Assembly (NCBI RefSeq): GCF_050337045.1
Contig: NZ_JAKJSO010000017.1
Span: 1 to 64,000 of the forward strand
Length of the DNA stretch: 64,000 bases
Direction of reading: 5' to 3'
DNA from: Photobacterium kagoshimensis
Lineage (GTDB): Bacteria > Pseudomonadota > Gammaproteobacteria > Enterobacterales > Vibrionaceae
Part shown: positions 8,668 through 17,416 of the stretch, piece after piece
Layout of the letters: every line of letters starts with the position of its first letter
How positions within the stretch are numbered: position 1 is the stretch's first letter
The notes under the pieces: model-generated
What the model saw: only the letters and a program-made list of their open reading frames with translations
Databases searched by the model: none
Told to the model about the DNA's origin: nothing
Made by a program: the position numbers and the translations under genes

Positions 8668-8695
8668 TGAATAGGATTTGTTATGATGTTGTCAA
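8668..8695 (-). promoter_or_regulatory. Probable lysC promoter
   Basis: On the minus strand a perfect -35 hexamer TTGACA (8695-8690) is followed after 16 bases by TATTCA (8673-8668), a weak -10. It would start transcription roughly 35 bases upstream of the lysine aptamer, which is the right place. The remaining DNA from about 8700 to 8890 holds no gene and presumably contains the promoter of the divergent aminotransferase gene. Confidence 0.55.
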
Positions 8696-8898
8696 TACAT
8701 CAATGATTGATTATGCAAAAAAATTGAAATAACTTGTTAGAGCCTGTTCCATTGAGGAGCAAATCATTGTTGCGAGTTAATGAATGGAATTGGTATCAGT
8801 CTTTAATATAAGTGTTTCAGTGAAAGATAAACATCGACCCACTTCATTCTGATATATAACTAAACATAAGCATCAGAGACCGTCTAAGGAGAATGACA

Positions 8899-10017
8899 AT
8901 GACAATAGGAAGCTTCTATCCACCTCAACGTACCCTCATGGGACCAGGCCCTTCCGATATTTACCCACAAGTATTACAAGCGCTAAGTCGTCCCACCGTT
9001 GGTCACTTAGATCCTACGTTTATCGGGATGATGGATGAGTTAAAGCAGTTATTGCAGTACGCATTTCAGACTGAAAACAGCTTTACGATTGCAGTTTCTG
9101 CACCGGGTAGTGCAGGCATGGAAGCGTGTTTTGTTAACTTAGTCGAACCGGGTGATAAAGTTATTGTGTGCCGCAATGGCGTATTTGGCGATCGTATGCG
9201 TGAGAACGTTATTCGCTGTGGTGGTGAGGCGGTTATTGTTGATAACGCCTGGGGTGAGCCTGTTGACCCGAATTTGGTCGAGCAAACATTAGGGCAGCAT
9301 CCAGATGCTAAAATTGTTGCGTTTGTACATGCTGAAACCTCGACAGGCGCACTGAGTGATGCGCAGGCGATTGCTAAATTAGCGCGACAACATGATTGCT
9401 TAACCATAGTCGATGCCGTGACATCACTGGGTGGCGTCCCTCTGCTGGTGGATGAGTGGCAACTTGATGCAGTTTATTCGGGCAGTCAGAAGTGTTTATC
9501 GTGTGTGCCAGGGCTGTCACCACTGACATTCTCGCAACGTGCCATCGATAAAATAGAGGCGCGTACGACCCCTGTTCAAAGTTGGTTTCTTGATCAAAGC
9601 TTGGTGCTTGGGTACTGGAGTGGTGAAGGTAAGCGTAGTTACCACCATACCGCCCCTGTGAATAGTCTTTATGCTTTACATGAAGCGTTAGTGCTATTGC
9701 AACAAGAAGGGCTAGAGAACGCATGGCAGCGTCATCAAGATGCGCACCTCGCTTTGCGTGAAGGGCTTGAACAGCTAGGGATCACTTTTGTTGTCGCTGA
9801 GGAGCATCGCTTACCACAGCTAAATGCGGTCTATATTCCTGAAGGCGTCAATGATGCTGAGGTGAGAAATACCTTGTTGACTCGGTATAACCTCGAAATC
9901 GGTGCAGGGCTAGGGGCGTTAGCAGGTAAAGCGTGGCGTATTGGTTTGATGGGTTATGCGGCAAGAAATGAGAACGTTGCCTTATGCCTTAAAGCATTAG
10001 AAAGTACCTTGAAATAA
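8899..10017 (+). CDS. Class V PLP aminotransferase, alanine-glyoxylate/serine-pyruvate aminotransferase family
   Basis: A cytoplasmic pyridoxal-phosphate enzyme of 372 residues in the AGXT/PucG-like branch of fold type I class V aminotransferases. The probable Schiff-base lysine is Lys198 in SGSQKCL, preceded by the cofactor-binding Asp in VDAVTSLGG and an early LMGPGPS motif typical of the family. Members transfer amino groups from alanine or serine to glyoxylate or pyruvate; the substrate here is unknown. I prefer the ATG at 8899 because AAGGAG ends 7 bases before it. The ATG at 8893 is only one base from that site. It is monocistronic, closed by a terminator, and divergent from lysC. Confidence 0.88.
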   Translation: MTIGSFYPPQRTLMGPGPSDIYPQVLQALSRPTVGHLDPTFIGMMDELKQLLQYAFQTENSFTIAVSAPGSAGMEACFVNLVEPGDKVIVCRNGVFGDRMRENVIRCGGEAVIVDNAWGEPVDPNLVEQTLGQHPDAKIVAFVHAETSTGALSDAQAIAKLARQHDCLTIVDAVTSLGGVPLLVDEWQLDAVYSGSQKCLSCVPGLSPLTFSQRAIDKIEARTTPVQSWFLDQSLVLGYWSGEGKRSYHHTAPVNSLYALHEALVLLQQEGLENAWQRHQDAHLALREGLEQLGITFVVAEEHRLPQLNAVYIPEGVNDAEVRNTLLTRYNLEIGAGLGALAGKAWRIGLMGYAARNENVALCLKALESTLK

Positions 10018-10036
10018 TCAAGTACAACTTAGATTT

Positions 10037-10067
10037 AAAAATGGCGACCACTATGGTCGCCATTTTT
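10037..10067. terminator. Bidirectional terminator
   Basis: A 14-bp stem (AAAAATGGCGACCA / TGGTCGCCATTTTT) with a 3-base loop lies between the convergent aminotransferase and pglL genes. It has A and T tracts on both sides. Confidence 0.92.
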
Positions 10068-10100
10068 ATAGGGGAAATCACCGAGAAAGGTTGAATGTGA

Positions 10101-11870
10101 TTATTCGGTGGCTGGTGTTGCTGATGATGTTGCAGCCGACTGCTTACTCAAAGGTTGAACGGCGAGTGCATCACTAAAATCACCATTAGGAAATAAAAAC
10201 TCAGCCTCTTGAAGGATTTGTTCAGCATGGTTTTCATCGCCTAATAAGCGATAAGACAAAATCAAATTGGCATACAGTTGCTCGCGTGGCCATGTTTTTG
10301 CTTTTACCGTTGCCCAACGAATGTACTCTTCGATTAACTCTGGCTTATTCAATGTTTGCGCTAATTCTAACTGAGGTTGGTGCAGCGCCCATTCATAGCG
10401 ATGCTTCCATGCCCATGGATTATTGACCTTCATTAAATAATCAATATTTAGCGGTAACGTTGTTTCAAACTTTGTCAGCATACGACCTGAATAGAGCGTC
10501 GTGATCATATAACTACTCACGAGTAGCGGCACTAATAGGGCTGTAACCTTAATCCCTAATACGTAACTCAGCGGTTTTTTATTGTATTTGGCGGTGAGGT
10601 TATCTACCCAATAAATTAGGATGATAAAGATTACCCAATGCACCAGCGAGTGATAAAACGGGTACTCTAATTGGGTATGTAAGGTGATTGGGAAAAATAA
10701 AGCGACAAGCGCTAATTGCGTACCTTCACGAGCTTTACGTATTTTAAATACAACAGCGGCAGCCGCGAGCAGTAGTGCAATCAGTGGGACTATGCCTCCT
10801 TCGGCAGCCCAAAACGTTAACTCATTGTGTGGGTGATCCAGTGCGGGTAACCCTGCAGGTTGTGTAGGATCCGCTTGATGCCAACGTGCAGTCTGGGTGA
10901 GATAAGACACTTCAAACGTACCATAGCCATAACCTGTGAGAGGCTCCTTTCTGAACATGTTGATGGCTTGAGGGGTTATCGTGCTTCGCACATCTGATAA
11001 TGTGATTTTATCGGTATTTGTCTCTATTTGTGAGTATTGTTCGACGGCATAAGACGTCGTTAGCCCGAGTACTATCATCAATAACCACATCCGCCACTGT
11101 GCTTTAGCGGCGAATTGTTTTAGGTACGGGATCAGTAATGCGACGCCAATCATTGCGCCAAGCCAGCCAGTGCGGGAGCTTAATACGATCAAAATAGGAA
11201 TGATCAAGACTGGTGTAATCAGTAGCAGTAGTTGCTGGAAAGACCATTTACCACGGTACATTGGCATACGTGCCAGTAAATAACCAGACAGTACTAACCC
11301 TGTCGCCAAGAAACTTGCCATCACATTAGGTTGCTGGAAAATACCATGGGGACGACTTTTGCTTGGATCAAAACCAAAGGCATTCTGTGGCTCTATCCAT
11401 AAATATTGATACCAGCCAAACAGGGTTTGCGTCAGTATCCCTAGCAAGATGAACCATAAAATGAGTTGACGACGGCTAGGGGTAAAAGCAAATTGCTGCA
11501 GGGCGATAAAGAATAAAAATCCAGCCCATAGCCCAATGATACGATCACTGGCTGCTGCAACGTCTGCGTTGCTGTAGAGCATAGGGATGGATAATAAAAT
11601 GCAGCAAACGAACAGTACAAGCGTCAGTCGAGTATAGCGCCAAATGCGTTGACGACTGATTTCTAATAAACCGACACCAATCGCAAAGCTAAAAGGCATC
11701 CAGCTGGTGGCATTAAAGGAAAGCTCTAACCCTGAACCGCCAGGGTTATGCTGAAAATAGAGTAATGCATGCACAAACAGCGCACAAAGGGCCGCGAGAA
11801 AAGGTTTGACCAAAGGTTTACTGATCCCTGGTTGAGCGAGCCGGGTTCCTTGGATATGTAGCACTGTCAT
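10101..11870 (-). CDS. pglL: PglL-type O-oligosaccharyltransferase
   Basis: An inner-membrane enzyme of 589 residues of the Wzy_C (O-antigen ligase) superfamily. About ten hydrophobic segments occupy the first 430 residues, and a soluble C-terminal tail follows (Wzy_C_2-like region). The periplasmic loop holds DHPHNELTFWAAEGG, the conserved His-x-His-Asn region of the family, and GIFQQPNVMASF is also typical. PglL enzymes move a lipid-linked glycan onto Ser or Thr of proteins, often pilins, whereas WaaL moves it onto lipid A-core. The length, the tail and the position near uvrA and the MSHA locus, as I recall for V. cholerae PglL, favour PglL. The target is not shown by the sequence. Confidence 0.85.
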   Translation of the reverse strand: MTVLHIQGTRLAQPGISKPLVKPFLAALCALFVHALLYFQHNPGGSGLELSFNATSWMPFSFAIGVGLLEISRQRIWRYTRLTLVLFVCCILLSIPMLYSNADVAAASDRIIGLWAGFLFFIALQQFAFTPSRRQLILWFILLGILTQTLFGWYQYLWIEPQNAFGFDPSKSRPHGIFQQPNVMASFLATGLVLSGYLLARMPMYRGKWSFQQLLLLITPVLIIPILIVLSSRTGWLGAMIGVALLIPYLKQFAAKAQWRMWLLMIVLGLTTSYAVEQYSQIETNTDKITLSDVRSTITPQAINMFRKEPLTGYGYGTFEVSYLTQTARWHQADPTQPAGLPALDHPHNELTFWAAEGGIVPLIALLLAAAAVVFKIRKAREGTQLALVALFFPITLHTQLEYPFYHSLVHWVIFIILIYWVDNLTAKYNKKPLSYVLGIKVTALLVPLLVSSYMITTLYSGRMLTKFETTLPLNIDYLMKVNNPWAWKHRYEWALHQPQLELAQTLNKPELIEEYIRWATVKAKTWPREQLYANLILSYRLLGDENHAEQILQEAEFLFPNGDFSDALAVQPLSKQSAATSSATPATE

Positions 11871-11911
11871 CTTACGTCCATTAGTGATCGTTTAAAGAGG
11901 CGATGTGGAGG

Positions 11912-11961
11912 GTCATAACCAAAAGCAGGCAATCGAATGATCACCTGCTTTGGCTTATGAC
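11912..11961. repeat. 50-bp inverted repeat between uvrA and pglL
   Basis: A near-perfect hairpin with 17-18 pairs per arm: GTCATAA then CCAAAAGCAGG on the left, CCTGCTTTGG then TTATGAC on the right. It has one bulged A, one unpaired C and a 14-base loop. It starts 13 bases after the uvrA stop. There is no T tract on the minus strand, so it may act as a processing or stability element or a weak terminator rather than a standard intrinsic terminator. Confidence 0.7.
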
Positions 11962-11974
11962 ATTATATAGTGGA

Positions 11975-14809
11975 CTACTGAAGCGCTGGGAGCATTGGCT
12001 TTAAAAAGCGTGCGGTATGTGAGCCTTCGACTAATGCCACTTCTTCTGGTGTGCCAGTTGCAATAATTTTACCGCCACCACTGCCGCCTTCTGGGCCTAA
12101 ATCGATGATCCAATCTGCCGTTTTAATGACATCGAGATTATGCTCGATCACCACTATAGTATTGCCATGTTCGCGTAAGCGATGCAGCACCACTAGCAGC
12201 TGTTGGATATCATGGAAGTGAAGCCCCGTTGTCGGTTCATCCAGAATATATAATGTTTTGCCAGTATCGCGTTTAGATAGCTCGCGTGCCAATTTTACCC
12301 GCTGGGCTTCACCACCTGATAAGGTTGTCGCAGCTTGGCCAAGACGAATATAGGATAAGCCCACATCCATCAGAGTTTGTAGCTTTCTTGCAATCGCAGG
12401 AACGGGGTCAAAAAATTGACGAGCATCTTCGACGGTCAAGTCTAACACCTCATCAATGGTTTTTCCCTTGTATTTTACTTCCAACGTTTCACGGTTATAG
12501 CGCTTGCCTTTACACATGTCACACGGCACATAGACATCGGGCAAAAAGTGCATTTCGACTTTGATAACGCCATCACCTTGGCAGGCTTCACAGCGTCCAC
12601 CTTTAACATTAAAGCTAAATCGACCTGGCTTATAACCTCGCGCCCGAGACTCTTGCGTGCCTGCAAAGAGCTCACGGATTGGCGTGAAGATCCCAGTATA
12701 TGTCGCGGGATTAGATCGCGGGGTACGGCCAATCGGGCTTTGATCGATATCGATGACCTTATCGAAATGTTCAAGATCTTGGATCTCGCGATAAGGGGCG
12801 ATTTCTCCCGTTGTCGCACCATTAAGTTGGTGGTGAGCAATCCGGAAGAAAGTATCATTGATCAGGGTTGATTTGCCTGAGCCAGACACGCCTGTGATAC
12901 AGGTAAAGAGTCCAACAGGAATTTCTACGTCAACATTATTAAGATTGTTACCACTTGCGCCAAGGAGCTTCACTGTCTTGGCTGGATCCATTGGGATGCG
13001 ATGTTCTGGGATCGCGATAGCTTGCTTGCCGCTCAAATATTGGCCAGTGAGCGATTCTGGCGCCTTTAGAATATCTTCCATGGTGCCTTCGGCAATAATC
13101 TGACCACCGTGAACGCCAGCGCCTGGACCAATATCGATCACATGATCGGCTGCGCGAATCGCATCTTCGTCGTGTTCAACTACGATCACGGTATTACCTA
13201 AATCACGCAGATGAGTCAGGGTTTTGAGTAAACGCTCGTTATCACGCTGGTGTAAACCAATTGAAGGTTCATCAAGTACATACATTACGCCCACTAAACC
13301 CGCACCAATCTGGCTCGCCAAGCGAATACGTTGTGCTTCACCGCCTGAGAGGGTATCGGCACCACGAGAAAGGTTAAGGTAATTCAGGCCAACATTGACT
13401 AAGAAAGACAAACGATCGCGGATCTCTTTTAAGATCTTCTCCGCAATTTTGGCGCGTTGTCCTGCAAGGTTGAGTTGCTCAAAGAAAGTCAGCGCTTCTT
13501 GGATACTGAGCTCACAGATTTCAGGCAGCGTGGTTTCGGTAATGAAGACATTACGGGCTTCCTGGCGAAGGCGAGAGCCATCGCAACTGGCACAGGGCTT
13601 TTTCGAGACAAACTTACTGAGCTCTTCACGCACTGCATTGGATTCTGTTTCGCGATAGCGACGCTCCATATTATTGAGGATCCCCTCAAAGGGATGACGA
13701 CGTACCGTGATATCACCGCGATCATTGATGTACTTAAACTCAATATCCGTTTTGCCTGAACCATTTAAAATGATGGTTTGGATTTTTTTCGGTAAGTCAT
13801 TGAACGGGCTTTCAACATCGAAGCCATAATGATCAGCTAAAGAGTTGAGCATTTGGAAGTAATAGAAATTGCGTTTATCCCAGCCTCGGATTGCTCCGCC
13901 TGAAAGACTGAGCTCTTCATTCTGTACTACACGGTCGGGATCAAAATATTGCTGAACACCCAGTCCATCACAAGTACCACAGGCGCCCGCCGGGTTATTG
14001 AAAGAGAACAGGCGAGGCTCTAGCTCCTGCATGCTATAGCCGCAATGTGGGCAAGCGAAGTTGGCAGAGAAAACGATATTTTCATGTTCGCCTTCGGTCA
14101 TCGGGATTACCGTAACAGTACCGCCAGAAAGCTCTAACGCGGTTTCAAAAGATTCAGCCAAACGCTGCTGAAGATCATCTCGCACCTTAAAGCGATCCAC
14201 GACCACTTCAATGGTGTGCTTCTTGTGGAGTTCTAATGTTGGAGGATCGGATAGATCGCAGACCTCGCCATCAATGCGTGCACGGATATAACCTTGTGCG
14301 GCAAGATTGGCGAGCGTTTTAACATGTTCACCCTTACGGTCTTGTACTATTGGCGCGAGCAGCATCATTTTGCTGCCTTCAGGTAGCGATAATACTTTAT
14401 CAACCATTTGACTCACGGTTTGTGCCGCAAGGGTAACATTATGAGTAGGGCAACGAGGTTCTCCGACACGGGCATACAATAGACGCAAATAATCGTAGAT
14501 CTCAGTGATGGTACCCACTGTCGAACGTGGATTGTGGGATGTTGATTTTTGTTCGATAGAAATCGCAGGAGAGAGGCCTTCGATGTGATCAACATCGGGC
14601 TTTTCCATTAATGATAAAAACTGACGCGCGTAGGCAGATAATGACTCAACATAGCGGCGCTGTCCTTCCGCATAGAGAGTATCGAAGGCAAGCGAGGATT
14701 TACCTGAACCAGATAGTCCTGTGATAACAATCAGCTTGTCACGTGGAATAGTAAGATTGATATTCTTGAGGTTGTGCGTACGCGCACCCCTGACTTCGAT
14801 TTGATCCAT
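11975..14809 (-). CDS. uvrA: UvrABC excinuclease subunit A
   Basis: The damage-sensing ATPase of nucleotide excision repair, acting with UvrB and UvrC on DNA. At 944 residues it is full length. It has two ABC ATPase modules with Walker A GLSGSGKS (31-38) and GVSGSGKS (about 640). There are two signature motifs (LSGGEAQR) and zinc modules formed by CPHCGYS...CGTCDG and CEACQGDG...CDMCKGK. The start ATG at 14809 gives the usual MDQIEVRGAR N-terminus. It diverges from ssb, with a LexA box in the 254-base interval, so SOS induction is expected. Confidence 0.98.
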   Translation of the reverse strand: MDQIEVRGARTHNLKNINLTIPRDKLIVITGLSGSGKSSLAFDTLYAEGQRRYVESLSAYARQFLSLMEKPDVDHIEGLSPAISIEQKSTSHNPRSTVGTITEIYDYLRLLYARVGEPRCPTHNVTLAAQTVSQMVDKVLSLPEGSKMMLLAPIVQDRKGEHVKTLANLAAQGYIRARIDGEVCDLSDPPTLELHKKHTIEVVVDRFKVRDDLQQRLAESFETALELSGGTVTVIPMTEGEHENIVFSANFACPHCGYSMQELEPRLFSFNNPAGACGTCDGLGVQQYFDPDRVVQNEELSLSGGAIRGWDKRNFYYFQMLNSLADHYGFDVESPFNDLPKKIQTIILNGSGKTDIEFKYINDRGDITVRRHPFEGILNNMERRYRETESNAVREELSKFVSKKPCASCDGSRLRQEARNVFITETTLPEICELSIQEALTFFEQLNLAGQRAKIAEKILKEIRDRLSFLVNVGLNYLNLSRGADTLSGGEAQRIRLASQIGAGLVGVMYVLDEPSIGLHQRDNERLLKTLTHLRDLGNTVIVVEHDEDAIRAADHVIDIGPGAGVHGGQIIAEGTMEDILKAPESLTGQYLSGKQAIAIPEHRIPMDPAKTVKLLGASGNNLNNVDVEIPVGLFTCITGVSGSGKSTLINDTFFRIAHHQLNGATTGEIAPYREIQDLEHFDKVIDIDQSPIGRTPRSNPATYTGIFTPIRELFAGTQESRARGYKPGRFSFNVKGGRCEACQGDGVIKVEMHFLPDVYVPCDMCKGKRYNRETLEVKYKGKTIDEVLDLTVEDARQFFDPVPAIARKLQTLMDVGLSYIRLGQAATTLSGGEAQRVKLARELSKRDTGKTLYILDEPTTGLHFHDIQQLLVVLHRLREHGNTIVVIEHNLDVIKTADWIIDLGPEGGSGGGKIIATGTPEEVALVEGSHTARFLKPMLPALQ

Positions 14810-14883
14810 AATCTACCGACTAATTATTGATGACAATTAAGACAATGATTATGGCATAGGGTTTTGGGGCTTGAAAGAGTAAG

Positions 14884-14899
14884 CTGTATAAAGATACAG
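14884..14899. promoter_or_regulatory. LexA (SOS) box between uvrA and ssb
   Basis: CTGT-N8-ACAG with an AT-rich centre (CTGTATAAAGATACAG), followed by TA as in the extended consensus. It lies 75 bases upstream of uvrA and 165 bases upstream of ssb. In E. coli the uvrA-ssb interval also carries a LexA site. Confidence 0.9.
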
Positions 14900-15063
14900 T
14901 AATATGAAGAGACTATTTGATTGCTATCGCAGTGCAACACTACCTATTTCGGTGAAGCGTAGCCGTAAGATAGTTATCCGTGATAGACTTCGCGATCACA
15001 TCTAAACTTACATTTGTAGCAGCGACGAATAGACGCTGCGTCTGAAGAAATTTGGAGCTAACT

Positions 15064-15624
15064 ATGGCCAGTCGTGGCGTAAATAAAGTTATCCTAGTCG
15101 GTAACTTAGGTAATGACCCAGAGATCCGTTACATGCCAAGCGGCGGTGCAGTAGCAAACATCACTATTGCTACTTCAGAGTCATGGCGTGATAAAAACAC
15201 TGGCGAACAACGTGAGAAAACAGAATGGCACCGTGTGGCGCTATTCGGTAAAGTTGCAGAAGTTGCTGGTGAATACCTACGTAAAGGCTCACAAGTTTAC
15301 ATTGAAGGCCAACTACAAACGCGTAAGTGGCAAGACCAAAACGGCCAAGAACGTTACACAACAGAAGTTGTTGTTCAAGGCTTTAACGGCACAATGCAAA
15401 TGCTTGGTGGTCGTCAAGGCGGCGGTCAAGGTATGGGTGCTCCTTCACAGGGTGGCGGTCAGCAGCAAGGTAACTGGGGTCAACCTCAACAACCTGCAGC
15501 GCAACAGCAGAATAACTTTGCACCACAGCAACAGTCTGCACCGCAACAACAAGCGCCGGCTCAACAGCCACAGCAGCAATACAATGAGCCACCAATGGAC
15601 TTTGATGACGATATCCCGTTCTAA
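15064..15624 (+). CDS. ssb: Single-stranded DNA-binding protein
   Basis: Binds single-stranded DNA as a tetramer in replication, recombination and repair. The protein has 186 residues. The OB-fold domain spans about residues 1-112, beginning MASRGVNKVILVGNLG. A Gln/Gly/Pro-rich linker (about 113-177) leads to the acidic tail ending in MDFDDDIPF, which docks partner proteins. The ATG at 15064 follows GGAG by 7 bases; an in-frame TTG at 15052 overlaps that ribosome site and is rejected. A terminator follows at 15673. It diverges from uvrA. Confidence 0.98.
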   Translation: MASRGVNKVILVGNLGNDPEIRYMPSGGAVANITIATSESWRDKNTGEQREKTEWHRVALFGKVAEVAGEYLRKGSQVYIEGQLQTRKWQDQNGQERYTTEVVVQGFNGTMQMLGGRQGGGQGMGAPSQGGGQQQGNWGQPQQPAAQQQNNFAPQQQSAPQQQAPAQQPQQQYNEPPMDFDDDIPF

Positions 15625-15672
15625 GTCTCGGGTTTAATCTTTTGTAAAGATATTAAATCCATGAAGCTTTTG

Positions 15673-15699
15673 AAAGCTCCGTATTACGGGGCTTTTTTG
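15673..15699 (+). terminator. ssb terminator
   Basis: A stem AAAGCTCCG / CGGGGCTTT with a 5-base loop runs into TTTT. It separates ssb from the acyl-modification operon. Confidence 0.88.
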
Positions 15700-15748
15700 T
15701 TATTTACCATAAAGGAAATCCGCGGTTGTAGTTGTTAATTACCACCAT

Positions 15749-15768
15749 TAGGGCAAAATTAAGCCCTA
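15749..15768. promoter_or_regulatory. Dyad TAGGGC-N8-GCCCTA upstream of the acyl-modification operon
   Basis: A perfect 6-bp inverted repeat around an AT-rich 8-base centre, ending 28 bases before the ACP start codon. It may be an operator or a short leader hairpin. No T tract follows, so it is not an obvious terminator. I did not find a convincing sigma-70 promoter here; TTGTTA (15732-15737) is a possible -35. Confidence 0.4.
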
Positions 15769-15796
15769 GGATGAGAGCAAAGAAAGGTTGGAGAGT

Positions 15797-16051
15797 ATGT
15801 CTGATTTACGTAGCGTGATTATTGATTTATACCATGAGGCGTTAGCAACCACAGATGCAGAGCTTATTGGGGAGCTTACTGATGATACGGTATTGCTAGA
15901 AAGTGGACTCGATTCTCTTGGTTTTGCGATTCTAGTCGCACGATTGGAAGAAGAGCTGAATTATGACCCATTCTCGTTAATGGATCAGGCTGTTTATCCA
16001 ACCACATTAAAAGAATTCGTCACTATTTACCGTCAATATCAGCCGAAATAA
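15797..16051 (+). CDS. Acyl carrier protein, first gene of a glycan-acylation-type operon
   Basis: An 84-residue acyl (or peptidyl) carrier protein. The phosphopantetheine attachment site is Ser40 in ESGLDSLGFA, followed by the usual helix (ARLEEEL). It is not the housekeeping AcpP, which sits in the fab cluster and has a different sequence. It is followed after 3 bases by an adenylate-forming ligase and then a reductase, so it probably carries an acyl group loaded by that ligase. The ATG at 15797 is preceded by AAAGG at 9 bases; the in-frame TTG at 15788 is less likely. A dyad symmetry lies 28 bases upstream. The carried acyl group is unknown. Confidence 0.85.
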   Translation: MSDLRSVIIDLYHEALATTDAELIGELTDDTVLLESGLDSLGFAILVARLEEELNYDPFSLMDQAVYPTTLKEFVTIYRQYQPK

Positions 16052-16054
16052 ATC

Positions 16055-17416
16055 ATGAAGTTGTTTGATTATCTTGCTAGCGATGACAGTAAAATATTGT
16101 TGGTTAATGCATTTCAATCACTGACACTCGCACAGCTGAAGCAAATCCAAACCGGGTACGTACAATTATTGTCTGATGTGCAGGGTAAACCTGTGTGTGT
16201 GGATATTACGAGTCATTTTACTTTGGCTCTGTGGTTGTTATTACTCGATGGTGTCGTTGAACGGTTGACGATTTTACCTCCAGACATCACAGACCAACAG
16301 CGAGCGGAGTTTATTGCGCAAACGGATTCAATATTATTATTGACTGATCGTGAAGCCATAGATGCGAATTGTGATGTTATTTACTTGTCAGAGTTACAAC
16401 CATTACTCGAATTGAATTCATCAAATGTATCGCTGAACAATAACGTACAGACTCAGTGGGTACTTGCCACATCAGGAACAACGGCCACCCCTAAGCTGGT
16501 GGTGCATACATTGGCATCCTTAGCACATCAGGTAAAACGGCCTAAAGGTGACTTACAGCATGTATGGGGTTTGCTATATGGACTGCATCGCTTTGCTGGT
16601 TTGCAGGTTTTCCTTCAAACGGTCATGGCAGGTAACACCTTAGTCCTGATGGAGAAGGGGCAAGCATTGTCTGATGTACTTCTCTTGTTTGCTGATAATG
16701 CTGTTAGCTGTTTATCTGCGACGCCCACGCTATGGCGAAAAATCTTGATGTTACCTCACTGCGACTCGCTTGATTTGAAAGCGATCACCCTTGGTGGCGA
16801 AATTGCCGATAAGCAGATTTTGAGTGGTCTAGCTGCGCAGTATCCTATGTCTAAAATTCGGCACATTTATGCATCAACGGAAGCTGGAGTTGGTTTCTCG
16901 GTGAGTGATGGCTTAGCGGGTTTTCCTTCGTATTATATTGAGCAAGGGATAGGGCAAGTTTATTTAAAAATAAGCCAAGAGAGTACCTTGCTAATTAAAT
17001 CACCAGCTTGTGCTCAGCGTTATTTGAATCAATATGATCTGACTTTAGTTGATGGCTATGTGGATACCGGTGATGTAATACGTTTTTCGCAAGGACGTTG
17101 GTACTTTGAAGGTCGAGCTAATGGCACCATCAATGTCGGTGGAAATAAAGTACAGCCTGAAACTGTAGAGCAAGTATTAAGGGCATACCCTGGGGTTCTA
17201 TTAGCCTATGTCTTCGCGAAGAAGAGCTCTGTTATTGGGCAGTTGGTGCAGGCGACGTTAGTTCTAGATGATTCGGTTACTAATAAAAAAAATCATGTGC
17301 AAGCATTACGTCAGTATTGCAAGCTGCACCTAAAACCCTATCAGGTACCCGCCTTAATTAAAGTGGTTGATGACCTCCCACTTAACGAGAATGGAAAGGT
17401 ATGTCGAAATGAGTAA
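16055..17416 (+). CDS. AMP-forming acyl (or amino acid) ligase of the ANL superfamily
   Basis: A cytoplasmic 453-residue adenylate-forming enzyme expected to activate a carboxylic acid with ATP and load it onto the ACP encoded upstream. Visible motifs are the P-loop ATSGTTATPK (138-147), YASTEAG in the core, VDTGD near 332, the hinge FEGRANGTINVGG, and the C-terminal LNENGK with the catalytic Lys448. The N-terminal part is shorter than in typical 500-600 residue acyl-CoA synthetases. The substrate-pocket residues do not let me name the acid. The stop overlaps the reductase start by 8 bases, which indicates translational coupling. Confidence 0.85.
   Translation: MKLFDYLASDDSKILLVNAFQSLTLAQLKQIQTGYVQLLSDVQGKPVCVDITSHFTLALWLLLLDGVVERLTILPPDITDQQRAEFIAQTDSILLLTDREAIDANCDVIYLSELQPLLELNSSNVSLNNNVQTQWVLATSGTTATPKLVVHTLASLAHQVKRPKGDLQHVWGLLYGLHRFAGLQVFLQTVMAGNTLVLMEKGQALSDVLLLFADNAVSCLSATPTLWRKILMLPHCDSLDLKAITLGGEIADKQILSGLAAQYPMSKIRHIYASTEAGVGFSVSDGLAGFPSYYIEQGIGQVYLKISQESTLLIKSPACAQRYLNQYDLTLVDGYVDTGDVIRFSQGRWYFEGRANGTINVGGNKVQPETVEQVLRAYPGVLLAYVFAKKSSVIGQLVQATLVLDDSVTNKKNHVQALRQYCKLHLKPYQVPALIKVVDDLPLNENGKVCRNE

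Noticed and set aside
15167..15637. A 156-residue second frame inside ssb
   Set aside because: It is the frame-shifted reading of the Gln-rich ssb linker; the ssb frame has full family support.
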